Assembly (NCBI RefSeq): GCF_004405125.1
Contig: NZ_SORX01000004.1
Coordinates: 310,001-374,000 of the forward strand
Length of the DNA stretch: 64,000 nucleotides
Direction of reading: 5' to 3'
From: Jeotgalibacillus salarius
GTDB lineage: Bacteria; Bacillota; Bacilli; Bacillales; Jeotgalibacillaceae
Each line of letters starts with the position of its first letter. The first letter of the stretch is position 1. Positions 25,832 to 35,231 of this stretch are shown piece after piece. The notes under the pieces were generated by a model. The model was not told where the DNA came from. It worked only from the letters and a program-made list of their open reading frames with translations, and made no database searches. Position numbers and translations under genes: made by a program.

Positions 25832-27661
25832 ATGGGGTACCGATTTATATTAAGCAAAAGTACCATTTTTATTATACTTTTTCTGCTGGTGATTGGGCCC
25901 CTTGTTCAATTGCCGAGAGCCAGTTATTTTATGCAGACCCATGAAGATATAGAGATGAATATCAAAGGCCAGCAGCGTGCAACTTCAGCATTCAGTGAAA
26001 CAGAAGCATCTGCTTTTTCACATGAAAATCATTTAGTGATTTACAGTGAAGAGCTCGCTTATACAGAAGCGATCAAGGACGAAGTGATGCAGACGCTCTC
26101 CTATATGAAACGCACTGGTACCCCGGTTCGGACAGAGGAGATTCCTGAGGATTTAAGCGAATTTAAATCTATCATTATCACAACAGAGAAAATAGATGCA
26201 TTGGAAGATTTTTCACCTATTCTGGAATACGTGGAAAATGGCGGTTCACTCTTTTTTGCAATCAGGCCTGATATATCAACAGCTTTTGAAAAGATATATA
26301 GAAAGCTGGGAATTTATGAACTTTCAGGTGAATATAAGCAGACCGAAAGTATCATTATGACATCAGACCTCCTTGTAAATGCAAAAGGGCTTAAAGTAGA
26401 GGACGAGTTTTTCAGTAATTCGTCTTTGCTTCTGCAGGTGAACAGTGACGTTGAATTACATGCAAGATCAGAAGAAGGCATCCCCCTCATGTGGAGTAAT
26501 TCCTTGGGGAAAGGGGAGGTCATGGTGTTCAATGGAACCATGCTAATCAACAAAATGCACAGGGGCTTAATTGCAGGAGGATTGAGTCATATCGCAGGCC
26601 CTTTTATATACCCGATAATGAATTCCAAAGTTTTTTATATAGACGATTTTCCGGCGCCATTTCCAACTGGACGACATGAAGGAATCTTTGCTGAGTATAA
26701 CCGTGATCTGCCTACTTTTTTCAGAGATATCTGGTGGCCTGAAATGCAGCAGGTTGCAAGAGATACAGGAGTGAAATACACGGGCGTATTTATTGAAACC
26801 TACAACGATCGTGTACAAGGTCCTTTTGAAGAGAGAGTTGGAGAAGAGAATCTGAGAATCTATGGCAGGGAACTGATCAATATGGGTGGAGAAATCGGAT
26901 TGCATGGATATAACCACCAGTCATTAACCCCTGATCATGAAGTGTCAAAGCAGTATAAGTATAAAAACTGGGGTTCTCAGGAAGATATGGAACAGGCGCT
27001 GACAGAAGCACAAACATTCTTTAATACAATTTTTCCGAACTATGAATTAAAGACTTATGTGCCGCCATCTAACGTAATCAGCAAGGAGGGAAAGGCAGCC
27101 ATTAAAAACACGATTCCTTCGATGAATATCATTGCTTCACTTTATCACAGAGACATAAAAGGACTTGAGTACACCCAGGAGTTCGAAAAAAATGAATACT
27201 TTATTGATCTTCCCCGTATCTCGTCAGGCTTTCAGTTTACAGATGAAAACAAGTGGATTTTTTCTAATATGGCTACACTGCTGGGGGTTTTTTCACACTT
27301 TCTGCACCCTGATGATGTCATCGATTTTGAAAGAAGTAATAACGAGACCTGGCAGCAGATGTATAAGCAGTTCAAAGTAATGATGGAAGATCACAGTGAA
27401 CGTTATCCGTGGATGAAAAATGAAACAGCTGCAGAAAGTGCTGTCAGCCTGATGAATTATGAGGATACCGAAGTGTTTGTTCAATCATCAGAACAACAGG
27501 TTGAAGTGTGGCTGAACCAGTTCACAGGTGAATATTCTTTCCTGTTAAATTCAGATAAAAATCTTACTGACATTGAAGGAGCTTATGCTGAAAAGATCAG
27601 TGACCATCACTACCTGATAACTGCAACGTCCAATACAGTGAAAATTGAACTGGGGGAATAA
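25832..27661 (+). CDS. pelA: PelA-type polysaccharide deacetylase (DUF2194), membrane anchored
   Basis: A 609-aa protein with one N-terminal anchor (about 8-28) and an extracytoplasmic body. An N-terminal Rossmann-like domain (to about 250) precedes a CE-type deacetylase domain: VFYIDDFPAPFPTG carries the metal/catalytic aspartates and GGEIGLHGYNHQSL the His-xxx-His pair. It should remove acetyl groups from Pel N-acetylgalactosamine residues. Unlike PelA of Gram-negatives, there is no glycoside hydrolase domain. ATG 25832 is preferred to the TTG at 25826 because of spacing to AGGAGGG. The stop overlaps pelF by one base. Confidence 0.87.
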   Translation: MGYRFILSKSTIFIILFLLVIGPLVQLPRASYFMQTHEDIEMNIKGQQRATSAFSETEASAFSHENHLVIYSEELAYTEAIKDEVMQTLSYMKRTGTPVRTEEIPEDLSEFKSIIITTEKIDALEDFSPILEYVENGGSLFFAIRPDISTAFEKIYRKLGIYELSGEYKQTESIIMTSDLLVNAKGLKVEDEFFSNSSLLLQVNSDVELHARSEEGIPLMWSNSLGKGEVMVFNGTMLINKMHRGLIAGGLSHIAGPFIYPIMNSKVFYIDDFPAPFPTGRHEGIFAEYNRDLPTFFRDIWWPEMQQVARDTGVKYTGVFIETYNDRVQGPFEERVGEENLRIYGRELINMGGEIGLHGYNHQSLTPDHEVSKQYKYKNWGSQEDMEQALTEAQTFFNTIFPNYELKTYVPPSNVISKEGKAAIKNTIPSMNIIASLYHRDIKGLEYTQEFEKNEYFIDLPRISSGFQFTDENKWIFSNMATLLGVFSHFLHPDDVIDFERSNNETWQQMYKQFKVMMEDHSERYPWMKNETAAESAVSLMNYEDTEVFVQSSEQQVEVWLNQFTGEYSFLLNSDKNLTDIEGAYAEKISDHHYLITATSNTVKIELGE

Positions 27662-29091
27662 TGATGAAGATCTGCCTGATTGCCGAAGGTTCTTATCCCT
27701 ATGTAATGGGTGGTGTTTCGAGCTGGATTCAGATGGTGATGAATGCTATGCCGGATCACGAATTTATTATTTATGCGATTGGTGCTGAGAAAAAAATGAA
27801 GGGCCAATTCAAGTACACGCTGCCACCCAACCTGATCGAAGTACATGAAGTATTTCTGGATACATTCCATGATGAGGAGTCCGGTGTACAGCGGGACTAT
27901 AAACTATCTAAAGAAGAAAAAGTAGCAGTAAAATCATTATTAACGAACCGCTACACTGACTGGAATCAGTTGTTTGAACTGTTTTCTGATAAAAAAATTG
28001 ACTCAGTAAGCGGCTTTGTATCAAGTAAAGATCTGTTTGATATAATCCAGGAAGTTTGTGAAGAACACTATGACCAGATTCCATTTACTGAATTTTTCTG
28101 GTCTGTCAGATCTATGATGATTCCTTTACTCTCTCTCCTCAAACACAATGTGCCTGAAGCAGATCTCTATCACAGTGTAGCTACAGGATACGGAGGAGTC
28201 GTTGGTGCGTATGGTCAGTACTTATATGAAAAGCCTTTTATCCTGACAGAACACGGCATTTACACAAGAGAACGTGAAGAAGAGATCATTAAAGCTGACT
28301 GGATTAAAGGGATTTTTAAAGACTTATGGATTGCTTATTTTTATTCTTTGTCTATGTGTTCTTACAAAGCTTCTGATCAGGTCATCAGTCTCTTTAATCG
28401 AAACAGGCACATCCAGGAAGAAATCGGCTGTGACACCAATAAAATTTCCATCATTCCAAATGGTGTTCATCCGGATGAATTCCTTCATCTTGAAGGGAAG
28501 GGAAATGATCAGCTGGATCATTTGCTGATTGGAGCAATTGTCAGAGTTGTGCCAATCAAGGATATAAAAACCATGATCCAAAGCTTTGATATTGTGAAGC
28601 GCTCCATACCAAACACCACTTTCTATATATTCGGCCCTTATGATGAAGATCCGGAATACTACAGAGAGTGCAGGGAGCTTGTCGATTCCCTGGGCGTTCA
28701 GGACATTATTTTTACAGGACAAGTGGCAGTGAAAGACTACCTTGGAAAAATGGATTTGTTAGTGCTGTCGAGTATCAGTGAGGGACAGCCACTCGCAATT
28801 CTTGAAGGGATGGCAGCAGGTAAGCCTTTTGTCTCAACTGATGTAGGCTCATGCAGAGAACTGCTCTATGGAGACGGGGATGGTATCGGTCCTGCAGGAA
28901 GAGTCGTTCCAGTCATGCACTACGAAAAAATGGCAGACGCGATTATAGAGATCGGCCAGGACGAGAAGTTAAGAAGAGCAATGGGTGGCAATGGACGAAA
29001 GCGAGTGACCAGACACTATACAAAAGATCAGTTTATCAGCGATTATAGACAGATCTATGAAAGTAGAGGTGTCATACAATGGCAGGAATAG
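27661..29091 (+). CDS. pelF: PelF glycosyltransferase
   Basis: A 476-aa cytoplasmic GT4-type enzyme. It has the PelF opening (LIAEGSYPYVMGGVSSWI), the central Y-G-G-V donor region (SVATGYGGVVGAYG, ILTEHGIYTREREEE) and the C-terminal SSISEGQPLAILEGMAAGKPFVSTDVG. PelF polymerises the Pel chain, rich in GalNAc in the systems studied, from UDP-sugar. It is translationally coupled to pelA and pelG (13-bp overlap). Confidence 0.96.
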   Translation: MMKICLIAEGSYPYVMGGVSSWIQMVMNAMPDHEFIIYAIGAEKKMKGQFKYTLPPNLIEVHEVFLDTFHDEESGVQRDYKLSKEEKVAVKSLLTNRYTDWNQLFELFSDKKIDSVSGFVSSKDLFDIIQEVCEEHYDQIPFTEFFWSVRSMMIPLLSLLKHNVPEADLYHSVATGYGGVVGAYGQYLYEKPFILTEHGIYTREREEEIIKADWIKGIFKDLWIAYFYSLSMCSYKASDQVISLFNRNRHIQEEIGCDTNKISIIPNGVHPDEFLHLEGKGNDQLDHLLIGAIVRVVPIKDIKTMIQSFDIVKRSIPNTTFYIFGPYDEDPEYYRECRELVDSLGVQDIIFTGQVAVKDYLGKMDLLVLSSISEGQPLAILEGMAAGKPFVSTDVGSCRELLYGDGDGIGPAGRVVPVMHYEKMADAIIEIGQDEKLRRAMGGNGRKRVTRHYTKDQFISDYRQIYESRGVIQWQE

Positions 29092-30533
29092 GATTCGAGT
29101 TGAAAAGACTGTTTTCTGAAAAGAGTCTGTTTTACAGAGGAAGAGCGTACGCAACCTCAACGATTGTTATTGCCGGGCCGCTGCTTCTGTGTATTCTGAT
29201 TATTACTGCTTCACAGCTTTTTTTAAGGTACATTGAAGCGCCTTTTGGTCAAAGAGAACTGTTTCTTGGTGCAGTGCAGTACAGCTTTATTTTCTCTCAG
29301 CTGGCTGCGGGAGGGTTTGTGTTACTGCTTTCAAGATATTTGTCAGATCAGCTCTATAATAAAGACGAAAACAATATATTGTCTTCACTTTACGGCGTCA
29401 TGATTACTGCAATCGTGCTGGGAGGCACAGTAGGAATGGTCTTTTACTTATTCTCGCCGCTTTCACTCGTATTTAAGGTTGCAGCATACTTGCTATTCAT
29501 GCAGCTGATGATGATCTGGATTCAGACGATCTATATCACTGCACTTAAGGAATATAGAAAGCTGGTATATGGATTTCTTACAGGAGTAGCAGCATCCATA
29601 CTTGCCATCTGGATCGGCTACCAGTTCTTTGGAATGGATTCTGCCAGCGGTCTGTTGATTGCGCTTAATGCTGGATTCTTTATTATACTTTCTTTGTTCT
29701 TTATTGAGATCAAAAAGAGGTTTCCTGTAAATAACGGGAAATATTTTGAGTACATCACATACGTGGCACGCTACCCTGTTCTTGTGATCATCGGTGTCCT
29801 TTATACACTTGGACTATTCGGGCACAACTTTATTGTCTGGATGAGCAGTGCAGGTGTAACAGTAGGAGGGACTTACAGAATGGCACCGTTTTACGATGTA
29901 CCCGTATTCTATGCTTATCTGACAATCCTGCCGGCGATGATTATTTTCGTTGTATCACTTGAAACAGCTTTTTATCCGCATTATCAGCGGTTTTATAAAG
30001 TAGTCCTGAGCTCTTCCACATTAAAAGAAATTAAGCATGCGCAGGACCGGATGTTTGGGATATTGAGCAGGGAAATTACATTCGTAATGGAATTTCAGCT
30101 ATTTTTCACCATATGTGCACTCGTCTTCGGAGGGAAAATTTTACCGATCACAAGATCACAGGTCGATATTTTTAACATTGTGACAGTAGGCGGATATTTC
30201 TTTATCACAATGTTCGTTCTGATGCTGGTCCTTCTCTACTTTGATGATAGAAAAGGTGCTGCAGCAGCGATGGGAAGCTATACAGTCGGACTGCTTGTGA
30301 TCACGCCATTAACTGTATCCTATGATAACTTTGGTCTCTCGTGTTTCATTGCGGGTATTATCGGTCTGGTTGTTGCACTTTTGAGATTGCAGCATATCAG
30401 TAAATCTTTCGGATACTATACGTTCTGTTCTCAGCCTCTCATGATGAAAAAACAAAAAGAAAAAGTGGAAAGTACAGTCAGAAGACTGAATTCACTAAAT
30501 GGAGTTGGAAGGGATTATGAAACGAAAAAATAA
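29079..30533 (+). CDS. pelG: PelG, exopolysaccharide Pel membrane transporter
   Basis: A 484-aa membrane protein with about twelve hydrophobic helices and the PelG N-terminus MAGIGFELKRLF. PelG is a MOP/PST-like transporter and is the proposed conduit through which PelF products cross the membrane, in complex with PelD and PelE. Its start lies inside pelF and its end overlaps the next gene by 17 bases, so the downstream CotH gene belongs to the same transcript. Confidence 0.96.
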   Translation: MAGIGFELKRLFSEKSLFYRGRAYATSTIVIAGPLLLCILIITASQLFLRYIEAPFGQRELFLGAVQYSFIFSQLAAGGFVLLLSRYLSDQLYNKDENNILSSLYGVMITAIVLGGTVGMVFYLFSPLSLVFKVAAYLLFMQLMMIWIQTIYITALKEYRKLVYGFLTGVAASILAIWIGYQFFGMDSASGLLIALNAGFFIILSLFFIEIKKRFPVNNGKYFEYITYVARYPVLVIIGVLYTLGLFGHNFIVWMSSAGVTVGGTYRMAPFYDVPVFYAYLTILPAMIIFVVSLETAFYPHYQRFYKVVLSSSTLKEIKHAQDRMFGILSREITFVMEFQLFFTICALVFGGKILPITRSQVDIFNIVTVGGYFFITMFVLMLVLLYFDDRKGAAAAMGSYTVGLLVITPLTVSYDNFGLSCFIAGIIGLVVALLRLQHISKSFGYYTFCSQPLMMKKQKEKVESTVRRLNSLNGVGRDYETKK

Positions 30534-32244
30534 CATTTTATGGTTAATGTGTTTTGTGCTACTCATGCCTGGGTGTTCATATCTGACTCAGCCGCCGGCA
30601 GAAGACCAGGAATATCAGGATGCAATCGCAGGCTCGACAACTGATATTGTGAACTCAATACCTTATTCAGAAAAACTTGTAGAAGACCGTAAAGTATATG
30701 AGCAGGATGATGACAGCAGCGTGGTTCATATGTACCTTACCGTAATGGAGCAGGAGGAAGGGCAGACGTTTTATGACCTGAATCACTTTTATGATATGCA
30801 GGAGGATCTGACACTCAGCCCTCATCCGCTAAAAGCGATTATTCAGGAAGGAGATGAAAATGGCCCATCTCCCGAAATGTTTCAAGGGGATCAGGAACTT
30901 GCAAACAGTACTGTGGAGTTGAGAGGAAATACTACCCGTCTTGCAAGACAAAAGTCCTTTCAGATCAAGCTTGAAGAGCAAGCAGGTCTATGGAAAGGCC
31001 AGACCATTCTCAACCTGAATAAGCATCCATTTGATTACACGAGGGTGAGAAACAAGTTGAGTTTTGACTACTTTGAAGAGATCCCGAACTTTACAAGTAT
31101 GAGAACGCAATTTGTCAAACTGCATGTAAAAGATTTGTCAGAGGGAGAGAATAGTGGCTTTGTGGACTACGGGTTGTATACACATATTGAACAGCCGAAT
31201 AAACGATTCCTCTTCTCTCACGGTTTGGATCCGAACGGCAACCTGTATAAAGCTAATTTCTTTGAGTTTTTCAGGTATCCTGATCAAATTAAGCTCGCTG
31301 ATGATCCGGAATATGATAAGGCAAAATTTGAAGAGGTTTTACAGATCAGGACCGGTGAAGACCATACAAATCTGATTGAAATGCTTGATTCAGTTAATGA
31401 TTATTCGCAGAACATTAATGACGTAATCGACACACACTATGACAGAGATAATTATCTCACATGGATGGCAATTAATATTTTAATGGGAAACACAGATACA
31501 ACTACACAGAACTTCTTCCTTTATAACCCAATTAATTCGAAGAAGTTTTATTTCCTGCCGTGGGATTATGACGACGCCTGGAAGCTGGAAGCAAATAATG
31601 AAGGGACGGATATAGGAGACGTTACAAAATGGAACCGCGGAATCAGTAATTTTTGGGGCAGCGTACTTCACCAGCGCTTTCTGAAAGATCCGGATAATGT
31701 GGAAGCCGTTGAAGATAAACTTTCAGAAGTGTTGAATATAATCACACCTGAAAGAACCCAGGAATTGATTGATCAGTATTATCCGATTGTTAATGAGGCA
31801 GTGAGACAAAATCCTGATCTTTCCGGGCTGCCGATCAGGGTCGAAACATTTGATGACTTATATCAGGATCTGGTCTACGCACCTGATGAGAAATCCAGCC
31901 TGTTCTATGAAAATCTCGGCAATCCAATGCCTGTATATATGGCTGACCCTGAAAAAATAGAAAATCATATGCTGTTCAGTTGGGGTGCTTCCTATGATTT
32001 GCAGGGCGATGATTTGACATATTCAATTGAAATCAGCAAGACAATTGATTTTGCTGAAACTTATTATTCGAAAAAGAATTTGGAAGACACACAGATAGAA
32101 ATTCCGCTTAAAGACCTCCGAAAAGGTGAGAATTTCTGGCGGATTATCATTACAGATGAAGAAGGCAACACGCAGGAAGCTTTTGACCGGATATACCTAA
32201 ACGACATTTTCTATAACGGTCTGAAGGAATTCTTCGTGGACTAG
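30517..32244 (+). CDS. CotH-family kinase, secreted lipoprotein
   Basis: A 575-aa protein. The start is placed at the ATG after GGAAGGG, giving a lipoprotein signal with lipobox LMPGC (Cys about 20), so it is anchored outside the membrane. The body matches CotH kinases: TVELRGNTTRLARQKSFQIKL, a GLYTHIEQPN-like segment, NILMGNTDTTTQNFFLY, and FLPWDYDDAW, where the Asp residues should bind metal. CotH in Bacillus spores phosphorylates Ser residues of coat proteins. Here it sits inside a Pel operon, with a second CotH gene and a VTC protein following. Target unknown; a surface protein or the polymer is possible. Confidence 0.88.
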   Translation: MKRKNNILWLMCFVLLMPGCSYLTQPPAEDQEYQDAIAGSTTDIVNSIPYSEKLVEDRKVYEQDDDSSVVHMYLTVMEQEEGQTFYDLNHFYDMQEDLTLSPHPLKAIIQEGDENGPSPEMFQGDQELANSTVELRGNTTRLARQKSFQIKLEEQAGLWKGQTILNLNKHPFDYTRVRNKLSFDYFEEIPNFTSMRTQFVKLHVKDLSEGENSGFVDYGLYTHIEQPNKRFLFSHGLDPNGNLYKANFFEFFRYPDQIKLADDPEYDKAKFEEVLQIRTGEDHTNLIEMLDSVNDYSQNINDVIDTHYDRDNYLTWMAINILMGNTDTTTQNFFLYNPINSKKFYFLPWDYDDAWKLEANNEGTDIGDVTKWNRGISNFWGSVLHQRFLKDPDNVEAVEDKLSEVLNIITPERTQELIDQYYPIVNEAVRQNPDLSGLPIRVETFDDLYQDLVYAPDEKSSLFYENLGNPMPVYMADPEKIENHMLFSWGASYDLQGDDLTYSIEISKTIDFAETYYSKKNLEDTQIEIPLKDLRKGENFWRIIITDEEGNTQEAFDRIYLNDIFYNGLKEFFVD

Positions 32245-32259
32245 CAGGGAGGGTTGGCA

Positions 32260-33807
32260 GTGAAAAGATGGTCATTTGCACTTTCAATTATTGGGGTCGC
32301 ATGTATGATGCTTGGTACGGTGTGGATCGCTTCGCTTCTAAATGGGAAAAGCAGTGGTGAAGTGCTGCAGAATAGTTTGAACGGAGGGAACAATGCAGGT
32401 GAGACCAGCTTTTCACTGCCCTCTGGATTATATGAAGATGGAACAGAAGTCAGTCTGTCAGCCGATGTGAGCGAAATTTATTACACACTTGACGGCAGTG
32501 AGCCGAGCGAACGTAGTAATCGTTATACAGAACCACTTCAGGTCAGTGATACAACCGTGATCAGAGCAGCAGCAAGATTGCCGGATGGAACATTAACAGT
32601 ACCTTATATGCAAACGTACTTCACAGAATCGAATGATCTGCCTGTGATCTCTGTCGCTGCTGACCCGGAAGATCTCTGGTCTGAAGAAAAGGGTATCTAT
32701 GTCGAAGGACCCGGTGCATCAGCTGAGTATCCATATGACGGGGCTAATTACTGGATGGACTGGAAAATTACTGTTCAGATGGAGTACTTGAGGGATCAGG
32801 AGGGAGTCTATTCATCACTTGCTGATATGGAGATCTTTGGAGGAGAGACGAGAACGAAGCCCCAGCGTTCCTTCATGATTGATGCAGAGAGTGAATATGG
32901 GAACAGTGAACTGCTTTACCCGTTCTTTGACAGTTTGCCATACAGTTCATATGAATCCATTATTCTCCGTAACGGGGGACAGGATTTTGAAAGAACTCAT
33001 ATGCTCGATGCACTTGTATCCACACTCGCCATTGAAATCGGACTGGATGCGCAGGTCTACCAGCCGGTTGTGCTGTACCTGAATGGTGAGTACTGGGGGC
33101 TGTATGATCTGAGAGAAAGAATTGATCACCATTACTTCTCAAGACATCATAAAGTAAGCAGAGATAACCTCATTCTGCTTGAAGCTGATGCAGAGGAAAA
33201 AGAAGGGTCTGATGAATCCTATATCGGGATGATTGCTTATATTCAATCAAATGATACCGCTGAACCGGAAGTGTATCAGGTGATTGAGGATGAAATGGAT
33301 ATTGATAACTTTATTGACTACATCCTGACCGAACTGTATATCGGTAATACAGATTGGCCAAGTCATAATATCAGGTTTTGGAAGAATACCAACCCCGAAA
33401 CGAAATGGAAATGGATCGTCTATGACAGTGATGTGAGCTTTCAGGATGCATCAGAAAATACTGTTCAGCGGTTTTATGATTATAAAGGTAAAGGTGACGA
33501 TAAACTATACAGCTCATACCTGTTCCGTGAGCTGTTGAAAAACGAGGAATTCCGGGTGCGTTTTGAGGAAAGGTCACGCGAACTTTACAGCAGTACACTG
33601 TCTTCAGAATACATCGTAGCCACAATAGAGCGACTGGCAGCCGAGATTAGACCGGAAATGGATGGTCATCTGGAAAAGTGGGACGGTAATCTACAGGAAT
33701 GGGAAGCTGAAGTTCAAGCATTGAAAGCATTTGCCCGAGAGAGAAACGACTATATGACACGCCACATTGATGAATTAATGGACCAATATCAGCAGGGGGG
33801 ATCCTGA
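32260..33807 (+). CDS. CotH-family kinase with N-terminal chitobiase-C-like domain
   Basis: A 515-aa membrane-anchored protein (helix at about 7-27). Residues 50-130 form a small beta domain with YYTLDGSEPSE, the signature of the CHB_HEX_C (chitobiase C-terminal) family seen in carbohydrate-active and cell-surface proteins. The rest is CotH: FGGETRTKPQRSFMID, ILRNGGQDF, YLNGEYWGLYDLRERID, NTDWPSHNIRFW, and IVYDSDVSF with catalytic Asp residues. GTG start after GGGAGGG. It lies 15 bp after the first CotH gene and directly before the VTC gene. Confidence 0.88.
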   Translation: MKRWSFALSIIGVACMMLGTVWIASLLNGKSSGEVLQNSLNGGNNAGETSFSLPSGLYEDGTEVSLSADVSEIYYTLDGSEPSERSNRYTEPLQVSDTTVIRAAARLPDGTLTVPYMQTYFTESNDLPVISVAADPEDLWSEEKGIYVEGPGASAEYPYDGANYWMDWKITVQMEYLRDQEGVYSSLADMEIFGGETRTKPQRSFMIDAESEYGNSELLYPFFDSLPYSSYESIILRNGGQDFERTHMLDALVSTLAIEIGLDAQVYQPVVLYLNGEYWGLYDLRERIDHHYFSRHHKVSRDNLILLEADAEEKEGSDESYIGMIAYIQSNDTAEPEVYQVIEDEMDIDNFIDYILTELYIGNTDWPSHNIRFWKNTNPETKWKWIVYDSDVSFQDASENTVQRFYDYKGKGDDKLYSSYLFRELLKNEEFRVRFEERSRELYSSTLSSEYIVATIERLAAEIRPEMDGHLEKWDGNLQEWEAEVQALKAFARERNDYMTRHIDELMDQYQQGGS

Positions 33808-34518
33808 ATGTATTATCAGAATAAAAAGATGAGGCACGAACTTAAATACTACATCACATATTATGAATTTGAATTGCTCAGGCAACGTCTGCGCATGACT
33901 GTACAGCGTGATAAACACTCAGTTAACGATGATGGTTACCATATCAGAAGTCTATACTTTGATAATGTCACAGACCTTGCGCTGCATGAAAAAAACTGGG
34001 GTGTTTTCAGAAGGGATAAATACAGAATCCGTATTTATAACGAGTGTGACCGTGTGATCAAGCTTGAGAGGAAAAGTAAATATAACGACTTTATCTCAAA
34101 AGATTCAGTGACATTAACAAGATGTGAATACGAGACGATTATGGATGGTGAGTATGATTTCCTGCAGAAAAAAGATTCTCCTGTTGCAAGAGCTTTCTAT
34201 CTGAAGAGCACGCTTGGAAAAATGGAGCCTAAGGTCATCGTGGACTATATCAGGGAAGCATACGCTTATCAGTATGGTGATGTCAGAATCACATTCGATA
34301 AAAGACTGAAAGCAGGTGTGAATACATTCGATATTTTTAATCCAAACGTAGTAACAGTCAATGCAATCCGCCAACCGCAGATGGTACTTGAAATCAAATA
34401 TAACAGTTATTTGCCAACTCATATCAGAAATATACTACAGCTTTCTTCACATAGTAGATCAGCCATTTCAAAATACGTGATTTGCCGTGAAGAAAGTATC
34501 AGACACTTTTCGTCATAA
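33808..34518 (+). CDS. VTC-domain (polyphosphate polymerase-like) protein
   Basis: A 236-aa cytoplasmic protein of the VTC/CYTH-like tunnel fold. It has RHELKYYI at the start, YHIRSLYFDN, the basic RRDKYRIRIYN, KLERKSK, VIVDYIREAY and VLEIKYN, which place Arg, Lys and Glu residues around a phosphate-binding tunnel as in yeast Vtc4. Bacterial VTC-domain proteins are found beside DUF4956 membrane proteins and CotH kinases, and that trio is seen here. Activity may be polyphosphate synthesis or nucleotide/phosphate transfer. It starts immediately after the CotH stop, with GGGGGG as ribosome site. Confidence 0.88.
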   Translation: MYYQNKKMRHELKYYITYYEFELLRQRLRMTVQRDKHSVNDDGYHIRSLYFDNVTDLALHEKNWGVFRRDKYRIRIYNECDRVIKLERKSKYNDFISKDSVTLTRCEYETIMDGEYDFLQKKDSPVARAFYLKSTLGKMEPKVIVDYIREAYAYQYGDVRITFDKRLKAGVNTFDIFNPNVVTVNAIRQPQMVLEIKYNSYLPTHIRNILQLSSHSRSAISKYVICREESIRHFSS

Positions 34519-34547
34519 AAAAACGACAATTAAAGGAGTGATTCCCC

Positions 34548-35228
34548 ATGCTTGGACAAATTAATTTTTCTGATATTTTCAGTCCGGATATGCTGAACTT
34601 TAACATGTTTGAAAGAATCTCTTTTGAAAACATATTTATCAGCATGTTTGTTGCGTTTGTTGTCGGTCTTTTTATCTTTTTAGTCTATAAGAAAACGTTC
34701 CGCGGCGTTATTTATAGTCACAACTTTAACGTGACGCTGATTCTTATGTGTATGATTACAACTTTGATCATCATGACGATCAGTACAAATATTGTTCTTT
34801 CTCTGGGAATGGTAGGCGCACTCAGTATTGTCCGTTTCAGAACAGCTATTAAAGATCCGCTTGATGTAATCTTTATGTTCTGGTCAGTGGGGATCGGTAT
34901 TACCACAGGAGCGGGAATCTATATCCTGTCAGTCGTGGGGTCAATTTTTATTGGTCTTGTAATGTATATTATGACAAGAAATAGAAGCCGGGAACAAACC
35001 TTCCTCCTTGTCGTTCATTATGATGAAGATGCAACAGATAACGTAAAAGTCCAGCTTTCAAAAATTAAGCACAGCATCAAATCCAAAATTGTCCGCAGTG
35101 ATGAAATTGAACTGACAGTTGAACTGAAAATAAAAGGTGACAACACAGCATTTATGAGACAGATTCAAATGGTAAATGGTGTGAAGGATGTTGCGCTGAT
35201 TAACTATAACGGCGATTATGCAGCATAA
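34548..35228 (+). CDS. DUF4956 membrane protein
   Basis: A 226-aa protein with about four membrane helices (around 28-47, 60-78, 80-102 and 110-140) and a soluble C-terminal domain of about 75 residues. The core LGMVGALSIVRFRTAIKDPLD is characteristic of DUF4956. The family partners with VTC-domain proteins, as here (30-bp gap). It may be the membrane channel or anchor for the VTC enzyme's product. Function is not established. Confidence 0.88.
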   Translation: MLGQINFSDIFSPDMLNFNMFERISFENIFISMFVAFVVGLFIFLVYKKTFRGVIYSHNFNVTLILMCMITTLIIMTISTNIVLSLGMVGALSIVRFRTAIKDPLDVIFMFWSVGIGITTGAGIYILSVVGSIFIGLVMYIMTRNRSREQTFLLVVHYDEDATDNVKVQLSKIKHSIKSKIVRSDEIELTVELKIKGDNTAFMRQIQMVNGVKDVALINYNGDYAA

Positions 35229-35231
35229 GTT